64,000 nucleotides of DNA from Ghiorsea sp. (lineage in GTDB: Bacteria > Pseudomonadota > Zetaproteobacteria > Mariprofundales > Mariprofundaceae), in the NCBI GenBank assembly GCA_030949605.1, contig JAUZSH010000018.1, forward strand, positions 1 through 64,000, written 5' to 3'. This document shows positions 50,640 to 61,274 of the stretch, one piece after another. Made by a program: the position numbers and the translations under genes. Below the pieces are notes generated by a model. That model was given only the letters and a program-made list of their open reading frames with translations. It made no database searches and was not told where the DNA came from. Numbering within the stretch: position 1 is the stretch's first letter; each line of letters begins with the position of its first letter.

Positions 50640-50826
50640 GTTTGAATTTCTTGGGGTATTATATTTTGACCACGTTCCCAAGAGTGATAGGGCTTTGCAA
50701 AATAGGCATTACAGTCAAGTGTTTTGGCGATGGTCTTATGGAATGCGAATTCTTTACCGTTGTCGAAAGTGATCGTGTGTACCCAGTCTTTTATTGGCTG
50801 CAGAAGGTTGAGTTTTGCAAGTGGCG
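50640..50826 (-). pseudogene. IS30-family transposase fragment
   Basis: The minus strand reads DWVHTITFDNGKEFAFHKTI and YFAKPYHSWERGQN, the DDE core of IS30 transposases, then is cut. The C-terminal part of a similar gene is found at 5950-6136. Abuts the acpS stop. Confidence 0.8.
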
Positions 50827-50828
50827 CT

Positions 50829-51209
50829 TTAGTTGTTTGTTTCGGCAATAGCGAATGCCATTGCCGCCCCTGCATCATCGGTTAAAGAGATATGGATGCG
50901 TGTGATGCCAAGTTGTTTTGCTTTCTTCTTAGCATGACCATGTAATATGATTTCAGGTTTACCGCTATCCAAATAAAACACCTCAATATCTTTCATGCCA
51001 AAGCCAACAAAACCTGTACCAAGTGCTTTAGCGACGGCTTCCTTAGCCGCGAAAAACATGGCAAGGCGGCGATAAATACCGCGTTTCTTTGCCAGTGTAT
51101 ATTCAGAAGGGGTGAAAACCTTATCAATCAATCGTTGTTCAAACCGTGTAAACGACTGTTCGATGCGGCTAATTTTTACGATGTCTGTGCCAATACCTAC
51201 AATACTCAT
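50829..51209 (-). CDS. acpS: holo-[acyl-carrier-protein] synthase
   Basis: 126 aa. AcpS transfers 4'-phosphopantetheine from CoA to acyl carrier protein. IGTDIVKISRIEQ (Mg-binding Asp9) and RLAMFFAAKEAVAKALGTG (Glu) are intact, as is the end HISLTDDAGAAMAFAIAE. This gene is essential in most bacteria and often follows pdxJ; here both sides are insertion-sequence debris, so its promoter must lie in about 45 bp or within an IS. Confidence 0.95.
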   Translation of the reverse strand: MSIVGIGTDIVKISRIEQSFTRFEQRLIDKVFTPSEYTLAKKRGIYRRLAMFFAAKEAVAKALGTGFVGFGMKDIEVFYLDSGKPEIILHGHAKKKAKQLGITRIHISLTDDAGAAMAFAIAETNN

Positions 51210-51253
51210 GGCAAAAGCCTAGCTTGCTATTTATAAATTTAAACCTCAAGGGT

Positions 51254-51271
51254 CACTACTGTCCGACGAAA
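51254..51271. repeat. solitary 18-bp end of the IS4-type element
   Basis: CACTACTGTCCGACGAAA matches the termini of IS4 copies 1 and 2 but is followed by unrelated sequence, so it is a scar of a third copy. Confidence 0.7.
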
Positions 51272-51279
51272 GTTCTAGG

Positions 51280-51846
51280 GTAACTCTGAACAAGCCCGTA
51301 CTTTTCGCTGTAATCATCAAATTTTGTAATTTTAGGGAGAATCGGGCGGTATTCTCTTAGTTTTTTTCTAAAATATGGGCGTTTACCCATATTTTAGGCA
51401 TATTTATCCTGTTGTAGCCAACTTTTGGCTACGTAATAGGTTGGTGAACCCGAGTAGCATAAGCAGCCGATTTGTATTTTTGTCCAAACCACGATACCGA
51501 ACCTTGCTGTAGCCAAAGAAGCATTTTACCCAGTAAAAAGGATGCTCTACTTTTGCGCGTATTGATGATTTGTCTTGCTCAGTCGCAAGTTCTTGAGTGC
51601 ATTTAAACATGGCTTTGCGCTTGCTCGGTCGTTTGGCAATCTTCCACTCAACATTGCGCTCCTGATGTTCTTCGCGCTTAGCTACGCCGATATAACCTGC
51701 ATCAGCAAATACGACCCCTTCTTCACCGTGTAACACGGCATCGGTTTGTGTAATATCATGAGCATTGGCAGCAGTAGTCACGGCACTGTGAACGAGTCCT
51801 GTTTCTTGATCTACACCAATATGAAGTTTCATGCCGAAGTGCCATT
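51280..51846 (-). pseudogene. IS5-group transposase, C-terminal fragment
   Basis: The frame 51832-51404 encodes MKLHIGVDQETGLVHSAVTT, ADAGYIGVAKREEH and VEHPFYWVKCFFGYSKVRYR, the later DDE region of an IS5 transposase. Copy A4 of element A cuts the upstream part. The right end with AACTCTGAACAAGCCCGTAC lies near 51291. Confidence 0.8.
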
Positions 51847-53056
51847 AGACATCTTTCCTAAATAACGTGATTCTCTTATTGGTTATTAACCCTACCTCAG
51901 ATACACGGTTTGTGTATGATGTATGCATCATGGAACCCTACAAAGAAATCATCCACTGTAAGCCCAAAAATTTTTGCGTATGACAGGAATCACGCAAAAA
52001 AACTTTTCAGATTTATATGATAAAATAAAGCAACATATTGAAAATGAAAAGAAGCTTAACCCTCTGAAAAGGCGCGGTCTGAAAAGTTCTAGAGTATCAT
52101 TGCAAGATTGTATCTTGTTAGCACTTTACTATATTCGCCACTATCCAACCTTTCAAGTTCTTGGCAATGTTTTTGGAATACAAGAGTCCTACTGTCACAA
52201 GGTATATAGCCGTTATGTGAGGATCATAGCTAACGTTGAAAAACTTCCTAGTCGACTAGACCTTATTGATAATAAAGGGAAACATTGATTGTAGATGTAT
52301 CAGAACAACCCATAGAGCGTCCTGTAAAACATCAAAAACAATATTACTCAGGCAAGAAAAAAGCCATACGATTAAAGCTCAAATCATAGCTTGCGCTACA
52401 ACAGGAAAGGTTTTATCGGTTGTTTGTGCAAAAGGGAAAAAGCATGACTTCAGCGTATTTAAAGAAAGTCGCCTTCCTATTCACCCAAATTCTAAACTCT
52501 TAGCTGATTCAGGCTATCAAGGGCTTAAAAAATATCATGAGAACTCCATGACACCGATAAAAAAACAGAAAGGAGTTGAGCGTTCAAAGGAAGGTAAGAG
52601 CTTCAATAAATCCTTATCAAAGAAGCGTATTCTCATTGAAAACATTAACCGATTTTGTAAAATATTCAGAATAGTCAAAGAGGTATATCGGGGGAAACAC
52701 AAAAACTATGGCTTAAATTCTTACATTGAGCGGGTATCTTTTTTTAAAAAAATGATTTAAAATTGATGTCGGATGATGTTTGTTCTCATCATATTGAATA
52801 AAAATAGCCTTTTATGACCGAATCATTTAGCCATTTAATGAAAATTACGGTATCGATTTTCAACTTTTTGCTTAAGTTGGTTGTAGATTGAAATTCGTAG
52901 GATAATCAGAATCGTGATGTATATCCTTATCTCATTGATTTATAAGGATGAAATAACTAATAAAATGATAAAACATACCCGCTCAATGTAAGTAAATTGG
53001 CGGGTCGTGGCGGCTTTAGTCAATATGAGATATGGGTTTATTTAGGAAAGATGTCT
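51847..53056 (+). mobile_element. element A, copy A4, carrying MITE D4
   Basis: Ends complete, 3-bp duplication ATT. Two single-base losses (A-run near 52276 and A-run near 52359) break the transposase, and D4 splits the 3' part at TAAATT. Confidence 0.88.
52720..52992 (+). mobile_element. 273-bp MITE, copy D4
   Basis: Complete, 6-bp duplication TAAATT, inside copy A4. The same site in another element A copy holds D6. Confidence 0.92.
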
Positions 53057-53096
53057 ATTAAAAATAACATCCCCCAAACCCCGATGTTATTTTTAA
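53057..53096. other. perfect inverted repeat beside element A
   Basis: ATTAAAAATAACATC and GATGTTATTTTTAAT are exact inverted arms around a C-rich loop. The remainder to aspC (53097-53329) holds no gene; GGCGAAGGTATTG near 53163 recurs at 50540 and 61239 as IS debris. Confidence 0.6.
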
Positions 53097-53329
53097 TATA
53101 CGCTTTCTAAATCAATGTGTTACAAACACTAGTTTTTTTTACCAATGTATTTTCTAAAACTGGCGAAGGTATTGGTAATAAATGAGAATTGAAGGCTTAT
53201 TTTTAGCGCAGATGCAGCCAAAAAAGTGCACGATGCAGAGGTCTCATTGTACTGCCGTTACCCAACGTGGTGCTGAATTGAAGTTTATGAACGATTGCGA
53301 AAAAACCCAAACCCTGCCACGATTAGCAC

Positions 53330-54547
53330 ATGACTATTCCATTTAACATTTCCCTATCCAAACGTCTTTCCAAAGTAAAACCATCTGCCACCTTAGCCAT
53401 TACAGCCAAAGCCGCCGAGCTACGCGCTGCAGGCAAAAATATCATCTCATTATCCGTAGGTGAGCCCGATTTTGAGACACCCAAAGCCGCCAGAGAAGCA
53501 GGCATAAAAGCCATTGAAGAAGGTTTTACCCGCTACACAGCTGTGCCAGGTATTCCAGAGCTGCGCCAAGAGATTGCAGCCAAATTCAAGCGTGATAATG
53601 ATTTGGATTATGCCCCTGAAAACATCTTGGTTAGCACAGGTGGCAAGCAGTGCATTTATAATCTGTTGATGGCATTGATTGATGCAGGTGATGAAGTGAT
53701 TATCCCTGCGCCATATTGGGTGAGCTACCCAGATATGGTATTGCTCGCTGAAGGTGAGCCTGTGATTGTAGAATGCCTTGCTGATGCAGATTTTAAGCTC
53801 ACCGCCGCACAACTTGAAGCTGCCATCACACCCAAAACCAAGATGATGTTCTTAAACTCACCATCCAACCCCACAGGCATGGCATATTCCGCCGATGATT
53901 TGAAAGCTTTGGGTGAAGTGGTGCGTAAACATCCGAACATGGTGGTTGCTACCGATGATATGTATGAAAAAATCATGTTTGATGGTAAAAAGTTTGCCAC
54001 ATTTGCCCAAGTAAACCCTGATTTAATCGACCGCACAGTCACCCTCAATGGTGTGAGCAAGGCATATTGTATGACAGGCTGGCGCATTGGTTTTTGCGCT
54101 GCCCCTGTGGACTTGATTAAAGCCATGAGCAAGATTCAAGGGCAATCCACATCCAATCCATCATCCATTGCCCAAAAAGCAGCCCTAGCCGCCCTTCAAG
54201 GACCAACCAAAGAACTGGATGACATGGTACGCACCTACGAAACCCGCCGCACATGGTTGGTCAATGCCTTAAACAACATTGATGGCATGGATTGCATCAC
54301 GCCCGATGGTGCGTTTTATGTATTCCCATCTATTTCAGGCTGGATTGGCAAGACGACATCCGAAGGTGTCACGCTTACCGATGATGTAGTGGTCTGCGAA
54401 TGGCTACTCGAAGCCGCAGGCGTAGCCCTTGTACCAGGCACAGCCTTTGGCTCTGCGGGGCAAATTCGATTCTCGTATGCCGTTTCACAAGAAACATTGG
54501 AAGATGCGGTGAATCGTGTGGCGGAAGCTGCGGCAACGCTGAAGTGA
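53330..54547 (+). CDS. aspC: aspartate aminotransferase (class I)
   Basis: 405 aa. PLP enzyme that exchanges amino groups between aspartate and 2-oxoglutarate. SLSVGEPDFETPKAAREAGI, RYTAVPGIPELRQEIAAKF, the Asn in NSPSNPTGMAYS, Tyr in DDMYEK, and the PLP lysine in NGVSKAYCMTGWRIGF are the Igamma aspartate aminotransferase pattern. Length is normal. It stands alone among IS elements; the promoter would be in the 270 bp upstream. A hairpin and a structured element follow. Confidence 0.93.
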   Translation: MTIPFNISLSKRLSKVKPSATLAITAKAAELRAAGKNIISLSVGEPDFETPKAAREAGIKAIEEGFTRYTAVPGIPELRQEIAAKFKRDNDLDYAPENILVSTGGKQCIYNLLMALIDAGDEVIIPAPYWVSYPDMVLLAEGEPVIVECLADADFKLTAAQLEAAITPKTKMMFLNSPSNPTGMAYSADDLKALGEVVRKHPNMVVATDDMYEKIMFDGKKFATFAQVNPDLIDRTVTLNGVSKAYCMTGWRIGFCAAPVDLIKAMSKIQGQSTSNPSSIAQKAALAALQGPTKELDDMVRTYETRRTWLVNALNNIDGMDCITPDGAFYVFPSISGWIGKTTSEGVTLTDDVVVCEWLLEAAGVALVPGTAFGSAGQIRFSYAVSQETLEDAVNRVAEAAATLK

Positions 54548-54576
54548 TATTTTATCCTTGTTTTAGCTTTAATATA

Positions 54577-54605
54577 CATTAGCCACTGCTGCGCAGTGGC
54601 TAATG
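54577..54605. terminator. 13-bp stem after aspC
   Basis: CATTAGCCACTGC/GCAGTGGCTAATG with a 3-nt loop, 30 bp after the aspC stop. No T-run, so termination is uncertain. Confidence 0.5.
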
Positions 54606-54769
54606 CCGAGTTAATCGAAATTTGAAGACCTTGCTCGCCATCGTCCCGATGTCTAACAAGGTCGTTCAAACGGAATCCTTTCAGGACTTCCGCCCCTTCG
54701 TCTCACCAAAAAGTGAATGCTTTGCAGCATTCCCCTTTTGGCTCAAGGCGGGGTTCCGCTTAACTCGGC
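54605..54769. other. multi-helix structured element, possible RNA or palindromic repeat
   Basis: An outer 10-bp helix GCCGAGTTAA (54605-54614)/TTAACTCGGC (54760-54769) encloses two arms. Arm 1: GACCTTG (54627)/CAAGGTC (54657-54663) with an inner CATCG/CGATG. Arm 2 is four stacked helices: CGGAATCC/GGTTCCG, CCGCCCCTT/AAGGCGG, CCAAAAAG/CTTTTGG and GAATGC/GCATTC. No protein frame fits. It could be a small RNA, a 3'UTR structure or a non-autonomous repeat. I do not recognise a family. Confidence 0.5.
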
Positions 54770-54868
54770 AATATCAAGGACAATATGTCCGTATAAGCCC
54801 AAGTAATAAGAGGAAATTGTATTCTTCTTATTCATATAGTTAGCACTTTTACATCTGATTATGTAGTA

Positions 54869-56112
54869 CCTAAATCCTGCAAGTGGCACTTTCAGTGCTA
54901 ATCCCCAAGAATAACCCTGTTCAATGAAAGTGTACTATTGGTAGAATCGGCTCATATTTCTCGATTTTTTTCAATGTGATACGTTCTTATGTTAGAATAG
55001 ATGCACAATCAGGGCTGCTTCTTGAATTTAGCGCGTGCAAAACCATAACTGTCTATCATCAGCCGCTTCCATCTTCATCATGATAAGACGTATCTGAGTT
55101 TAAATTAGGTCATGCCAACCCTTAGCCAGCTTTGCCAAGGTTTGGGGTGCAGCAACGTTGTGGGTATTTTCAAAGTCATCTGCCTGCCTCCGCAAACAAG
55201 CTTTCCAGCCATACGCACCATAAAAGTACGAATACTAGCCATCTCCCATCGCATCAATTGTTTGTCGCCACTCACCAGTGCCATCCAGCGCACGGTGTTG
55301 TAAGCAAGCACCGCGCATTGGAATAATGCGGAGCTGGCTAGGAAATTTTTCGTTTTGATGTGTGCCATGCCCATCTGATTCTTGGCTTCATCAATCCACG
55401 TCTCACAGGTTGCACGTTCACCATACTTCTTGTGGGTTTGCCATGGTGTAAGGTTTTCCGTGGTGACATAGCAGAAATAATCATACGACCGCATATCCAG
55501 CAGCTTGCCTTGATTGCAGTCTTCATCCTTAAGCCTGCGTACAGCAACAAAGGTTCGTGTGTGCGCCCATGTGCCACAACGATGGGTAAAGCTAGCTTGT
55601 TCCCAGCCGTCATGACCAGCCACAGCTTGCCATTGCTGTACTTCAAGCAAATCAACCAGTCCTTTCAGTTTTACTTTGATCAGGTAGCCATCACCGCGTG
55701 CATCCAACCAGTCCAGCAGCGCGCCAACAAAATAACCCGAATCACCACGAAAGACCAAACGCATACGATTGGGTAGATGCGCCGCCAACTGCTTCATGAA
55801 CGCAACGATACCGTTGGAAGTATAAGCGTTACCACAACGCAGCCATGCCTGAAGAATCTCCTTGGTCTCCGCGCAAAAAGCCAACTGTGGATGGTAAGAA
55901 GGTGCGCCACGTTTGTGCGGGTTGTAACCAACTGCCGCGCCTTCCTGGTGTTTGCCATAAGTCGTTTTGACCGTGGAATCGACATCAATCCACATCGAAC
56001 CCCGCATCAAGCTAGATGTCAATGCTCTAGCGCGTTTCCAGACGCGACCTCGCATGATGTGGTTAAAGGTTTCCATCTGGTAGATATGTTGTTCTGTGAC
56101 CGTTTTAAGAAT
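54869..56112 (-). mobile_element. IS1380-family element, copy C2 (truncated)
   Basis: Begins with the IS1380 terminus CCTAAATCCTGCAAG at 54869 and runs in reverse orientation to 56112, where copy A5 cuts it. The transposase (56110 to 55105) is open from KTVTEQHIYQMETFNHIMRG to WQSWLRVGMT, with WIDVDSTVKTTYGKHQEGA and VFRGDSGYFVGALLDWL holding the DDE Asp residues, but the N-terminal about 100 codons are gone. Confidence 0.88.
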
Positions 56113-57047
56113 AGACATCTTTCCTAAATAACGTGATTCTCTTATTGGTTATTAACCCTACCTCAGATACACGGTTTGTGTATGATGTATGCATCATGGA
56201 ACCCTACAAAGAAATCATCCACTGTAAGCCTCAAAAATTTTTGCGTATGACAGGAATAACGCAAAAAAACTTTTCAGATTTATATGATAAAATAAAGCAA
56301 CATATTGAAAATGAAAAGAAGCTTAACCCTCTGAAAAGGCGCGGTCTGAAAAGTTCTAGAGTATCATTGCAAGATTGTATCTTGTTAGCACTTTACTATA
56401 TTCGCCACTATCCAACCTTTCAAGTTCTTGGCAATATTTTTGGAATACAAGAGTCCTACTGTCACAAGGTATATAGCCGTTATGTGAGGATCATAGCTAA
56501 CGTTGAAAAACTTCCTAGCCGACTAGATCTTATTGATAATAAAAGGGAAACATTGATTATAGACGTATCAGAACAACCCATAGAGCGTCCTGTAAAACAT
56601 CAAAAACAAATATTACTCAGGCAAGAAAAAAAGCCATACGATTAAAGCTCAAATCATAGCTTGCGCTACAACAGGAAAGGTTTTATCGGTTGTTTGTGCA
56701 AAAGGGAAAAAGCATGACTTCAGCGTATTTAAAGAAAGTCGCCTTCCTATTCACCCAAATTCTAAACTCTTAGCTGATTCAGGCTATCAAGGGCTTAAAA
56801 AATATCATGAGAACTCCATGACACCGATAAAAAAACAGAAAGGAGTTGAGCGTTCAAAGGAAGGTAAGAGCTTCAATAAATCCTTATCAAAGAAGCGTAT
56901 TCTCATTGAAAACATTAACCGATTTTGTAAAATATTCAGAATAGTCAAAGAGGTATATCGGGGGAAACACAAAAACTATGGCTTAAATTGGCGGGTCGTG
57001 GCGGCTTTAGTCAATATGAGATATGGGTTTATTTAGGAAAGATGTCT
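56113..57047 (+). mobile_element. element A, copy A5
   Basis: 935 bp with both ends. It carries the same extra A (near 56612) as copy A1, so the transposase is frameshifted. On the left is IS1380 copy C2 and on the right spacer sequence, and these do not join, so it lies at a recombination point. Confidence 0.88.
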
Positions 57048-57352
57048 ATTGAAGATAACGAACTTGGGCAAGTTACTCGTGCTATGGTCAGTTTGACATG
57101 ACAGCTCCTCTACCTCACGATTTATGCTAATGAAACAGCTAAACGAATAATTCTAAAGCTATGGACAGACCCAATTTGGAGCAAAATAATCGCGGCTATA
57201 ATTATTTTTACAGTGCCTGCTTATTACTGGAATTTGTGGGCAAGTATAGTTAAAACTACCTGATGTTACGCACCCAGCATCTTGAATCTTTGTAATCCTT
57301 CGTTCCCATACTTCAGCGTGGGAATGAGGGAGTAAATTAATAGGCTCTTATT
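57048..57352. repeat. 305-bp spacer, first copy, with gene remnant
   Basis: Identical to 58565-58869. The first part holds a frame IEDNELGQVTRAMVSLT, a stop, then LLYLTIYANETAKRIILK and WSKIIAAIIIFTVPAYYW, one membrane segment near the end of some lost gene. It then has CTGATGTTACGCACC and CGTTCCCATACTTCAGCGTG, half of the palindromic family seen at 9952-10148. Confidence 0.8.
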
Positions 57353-58564
57353 AGACATCTTTCCTAAATAACGTGATTCTCTTATTGGTTATTAACCCTA
57401 CCTCAGATACACGGTTTGTGTATGATGTATGCATCATGGAACCCTACAAAGAAATCATCCACTGTAAGCCCAAAAATTTTTGCGTATGACAGGAATCACG
57501 CAAAAAAACTTTTCAGATTTATATGATAAAATAAAGCAACATATTGAAAATGAAAAGAAGCTTAACCCTCTGAAAAGGCGCGGTCTGAAAAGTTCTAGAG
57601 TATCATTGCAAGATTGTATCTTGTTAGCACTTTACTATATTCGCCACTATCCAACCTTTCAAGTTCTTGGCAATATTTTTGGAATACAAGAGTCCTACTG
57701 TCACAAGGTATATAGCCGTTATCTGAGGATCATAGCTAACGTTGAAAAACTTCCTAGTCGACTAGATCTTATTGATAATAAAAGGGAAACATTGATTGTA
57801 GATGTATCAGAACAACCCATAGAGCGTCCTGTAAAACATCAAAAACAATATTACTCACTTACATTGAGCGGGTATGTTTTATCATTTTATTGGTTATTTT
57901 ATCCTTATAAATCAATGAGATAAGGATATACATCACGATTCTGATTATCCTATGAATTTCAATCTACAACCAACTTAAGCAAAAAGTTGAAAATCGATAC
58001 CGTAATTTTCATTAAATGGCTAAATGATTCGGTCATAAAAGGCTGTTTTTATTCAATATGATGAGAACAAACATCATCCGACATCAATTTTAAATCATTT
58101 TAAAAAAAAAAGATACCCGCTCAATGTAAGTACTCAGGCAAGAAAAAAAGCCATACGATTAAAGCTCAAATCATAGCTTGCGCTACAACAGGAAAGGTTT
58201 TATCGGTTGTTTGTGCAAAAGGGAAAAAGCATGACTTCAGCGTATTTAAAGAAAGTCGCCTTCCTATTCACCCAAATTCTAAACTCTTAGCTGATTCAGG
58301 CTATCAAGGGCTTAAAAAATATCATGAGAACTCCATGACACCGATAAAAAAACAGAAAGGAGTTGAGCGTTCAAAGGAAGATAAGAGCTTCAATAAATCC
58401 TTATCAAAGAAGCGTATTCTCATTGAAAACATTAACCGATTTTGTAAAATATTCAGAATAGTCAAAGAGGTATATCGGGGGAAACACAAAAACTATGGCT
58501 TAAATTGGCGGGTCGTGGCGGCTTTAGTCAATATGAGATATGGGTTTATTTAGGAAAGATGTCT
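57353..58564 (+). mobile_element. element A, copy A6, carrying MITE D5
   Basis: Both ends present, ATT duplication. D5 splits the transposase after KHQKQYYS at TACTCA; apart from D5 the frame looks open on both sides. Confidence 0.88.
57858..58130 (-). mobile_element. 273-bp MITE, copy D5 (reverse)
   Basis: Complete copy in reverse orientation, 6-bp duplication TACTCA, in copy A6. Confidence 0.92.
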
Positions 58565-58869
58565 ATTGAAGATAACGAACTTGGGCAAGTTACTCGTGCT
58601 ATGGTCAGTTTGACATGACAGCTCCTCTACCTCACGATTTATGCTAATGAAACAGCTAAACGAATAATTCTAAAGCTATGGACAGACCCAATTTGGAGCA
58701 AAATAATCGCGGCTATAATTATTTTTACAGTGCCTGCTTATTACTGGAATTTGTGGGCAAGTATAGTTAAAACTACCTGATGTTACGCACCCAGCATCTT
58801 GAATCTTTGTAATCCTTCGTTCCCATACTTCAGCGTGGGAATGAGGGAGTAAATTAATAGGCTCTTATT
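58565..58869. repeat. 305-bp spacer, second copy
   Basis: Second copy of 57048-57352 by eye without differences, again between element A copies; this is a tandem duplication with element A at the borders. Confidence 0.85.
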
Positions 58870-59744
58870 AGACATCTTTCCTAAATAACGTGATTCTCTT
58901 ATTGGTTATTAACCCTACCTCAGATACACGGTTTGTGTATGATGTATGCATCATGGAACCCTACAAAGAAATCATCCACTGTAAGCCCAAAAATTTTTGC
59001 GTATGACAGGAATCACGCAAAAAAACTTTTCAGATTTATATGATAAAATAAAGCAACATATTGAAAATGAAAAGAAGCTTAACCCTCTGAAAAGGCGCGG
59101 TCTGAAAAGTTCTAGAGTATCATTGCAAGATTGTATCTTGTTAGCACTTTACTATATTCGCCACTATCCAACCTTTCAAGTTCTTGGCAATGTTTTTGGA
59201 ATACAAGAGTCCTACTGTCACAAGGTATATAGCCGTTATGTGAGGATCATAGCTAACGTTGAAAAACTTCCTAGTCGACTAGACCTTATTGATAATAAAA
59301 GGGAAACATTGATTGTAGATGTATCAGAACAACCCATAGAGCGTCCTGTAAAACATCAAAAACAATATTACTCAGGCAAGAAAAAAAGCCATACGATTAA
59401 AGCTCAAATCATAGCTTGCGCTACAACAGGAAAGGTTTTATCGGTTGTTTGTGCAAAAGGGAAAAAGCATGACTTCAGCGTATTTAAAGAAAGTCGCCTT
59501 CCTATTCACCCAAATTCTAAACTCTTAGCTGATTCAGGCTATCAAGGGCTTAAAAAATATCATGAGAACTCCATGACACCGATAAAAAAACAGAAAGGAG
59601 TTGAGCGTTCAAAGGAAGGTAAGAGCTTCAATAAATCCTTATCAAAGAAGCGTATTCTCATTGAAAACATTAACCGATTTTGTAAAATATTCAGAATAGT
59701 CAAAGAGGTATATCGGGGGAAACACAAAAACTATGGCTTAAATT
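58870..59744 (+). mobile_element. element A, copy A7 (right end missing)
   Basis: Starts with the full left end; the transposase is open and unshifted through KHQKQYYSGKKKSHTIKAQI and RILIENINRFCKIFR, but it is cut at GGCTTAAATT by MITE D6. The final about 60 bp never resume. Confidence 0.88.
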
Positions 59745-60018
59745 CTTACATTGAGCGGGTATCTTTTTTTTTAAAAAATGATTTAAAATTGATGTCGGAT
59801 GATGTTTGTTCTCATCATATTGAATAAAAATAGCCTTTTATGACCGAATCATTTAGCCATTTAATGAAAATTACGGTATCGATTTTCAACTTTTTGCTTA
59901 AGTTGGTTGTAGATTGAAATTCATAGGATAATCAGAATCGTGATGTATATCCTTATCTCATTGATTTATAAGGATAAAATAACCAATAAAACGATAAAAC
60001 ATACCCGCTCAATGTAAG
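59745..60018 (+). mobile_element. 273-bp MITE, copy D6, at an inversion point
   Basis: Left flank TAAATT and right flank AATTTA are inverted copies rather than direct duplications. This shows that sequence on one side has been inverted relative to the original insertion. Confidence 0.9.
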
Positions 60019-61171
60019 AATTTAAGCCATAGTTTTTGTGTTTCCCCCGATATACCTCTTTGACTATTCTGAATATTTTACAAAATCGGTTAATGTTTTC
60101 AATGAGAATACGCTTCTTTGATAAGGATTTATTGAAGCTCTTACCTTCCTTTGAACGCTCAACTCCTTTCTGTTTTTTTTATCGGTGTCATGGAGTTCTC
60201 ATGATATTTTTTAAGCCCTTGATAGCCTGAATCAGCTAAGAGTTTAGAATTTGGGTGAATAGGAAGGCGACTTTCTTTAAATACGCTGAAGTCATGCTTT
60301 TTCCCTTTTGCACAAACAACCGATAAAACCTTTCCTGTTGTAGCGCAAGCTATGATTTGAGCTTTAATCGTATGGCTTTTTTTCTTGCCTGAGTACTTAC
60401 ATTGAGCGGGTATCTTTTTTTTAAAATGATTTAAAATTGATGTCGGATGATGTTTGTTCTCATCATATTGAATAAAAACAGCCTTTTATGACCGAATCAT
60501 TTAGCCATTTAATGAAAATTACGGTATCGATTTTCAACTTTTTGCTTAAGTTGGTTGTAGATTGAAATTCATAGGATAATCAGAATCGTGATGTATATCC
60601 TTATCTCATTGATTTATAAGGATAAAATAACCAATAAAATGATAAAACATACCCGCTCAATGTAAGTGAGTAATATTGTTTTTGATGTTTTACAGGACGC
60701 TCTATGGGTTGTTCTGATACATCTACAATCAATGTTTCCCTTTTATTATCAATAAGATCTAGTCGACTAGGAAGTTTTTCAACGTTAGCTATGATCCTCA
60801 GATAACGGCTATATACCTTGTGACAGTAGGACTCTTGTATTCCAAAAATATTGCCAAGAACTTGAAAGGTTGGATAGTGGCGAATATAGTAAAGTGCTAA
60901 CAAGATACAATCTTGCAATGATACTCTAGAACTTTTCAGACCGCGCCTTTTCAGAGGGTTAAGCTTCTTTTCATTTTCAATATGTTGCTTTACTTTATCA
61001 TATAAATCTGAAAAGTTTTTTGCGTGATTCCTGTCATACGCAAAAATTTTTGAGGCTTACAGTGGATGATTTCTTTGTAGGGTTCCATGATGCATACATC
61101 ATACACAGACCGTGTATCTGAGGTAGGGTTAATAACCAATAAGAGAATCACGTTATTTAGGAAAGATGTCT
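60019..61171 (-). mobile_element. element A, copy A8 (reverse), carrying MITE D7
   Basis: A reverse-oriented element A without its right end, ending at AGATGTCT 61171. It mirrors copy A7 across D6. D7 interrupts it at the same place as D5 does in A6. Confidence 0.88.
60396..60666 (+). mobile_element. 273-bp MITE, copy D7
   Basis: 271 bp, duplication TGAGTA, which is the reverse complement of the D5 site TACTCA. Relative to element A it has the same site and orientation as D5. Confidence 0.9.
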
Positions 61172-61274
61172 AATATACCACTCTATTCTAGAATGTTATG
61201 GTTACTCGCTTGCTTTGCGCGAAACGCGCTGAATCTTGGCGAAGGTATTGATTACCAATAAACTTCGGTTTAAC

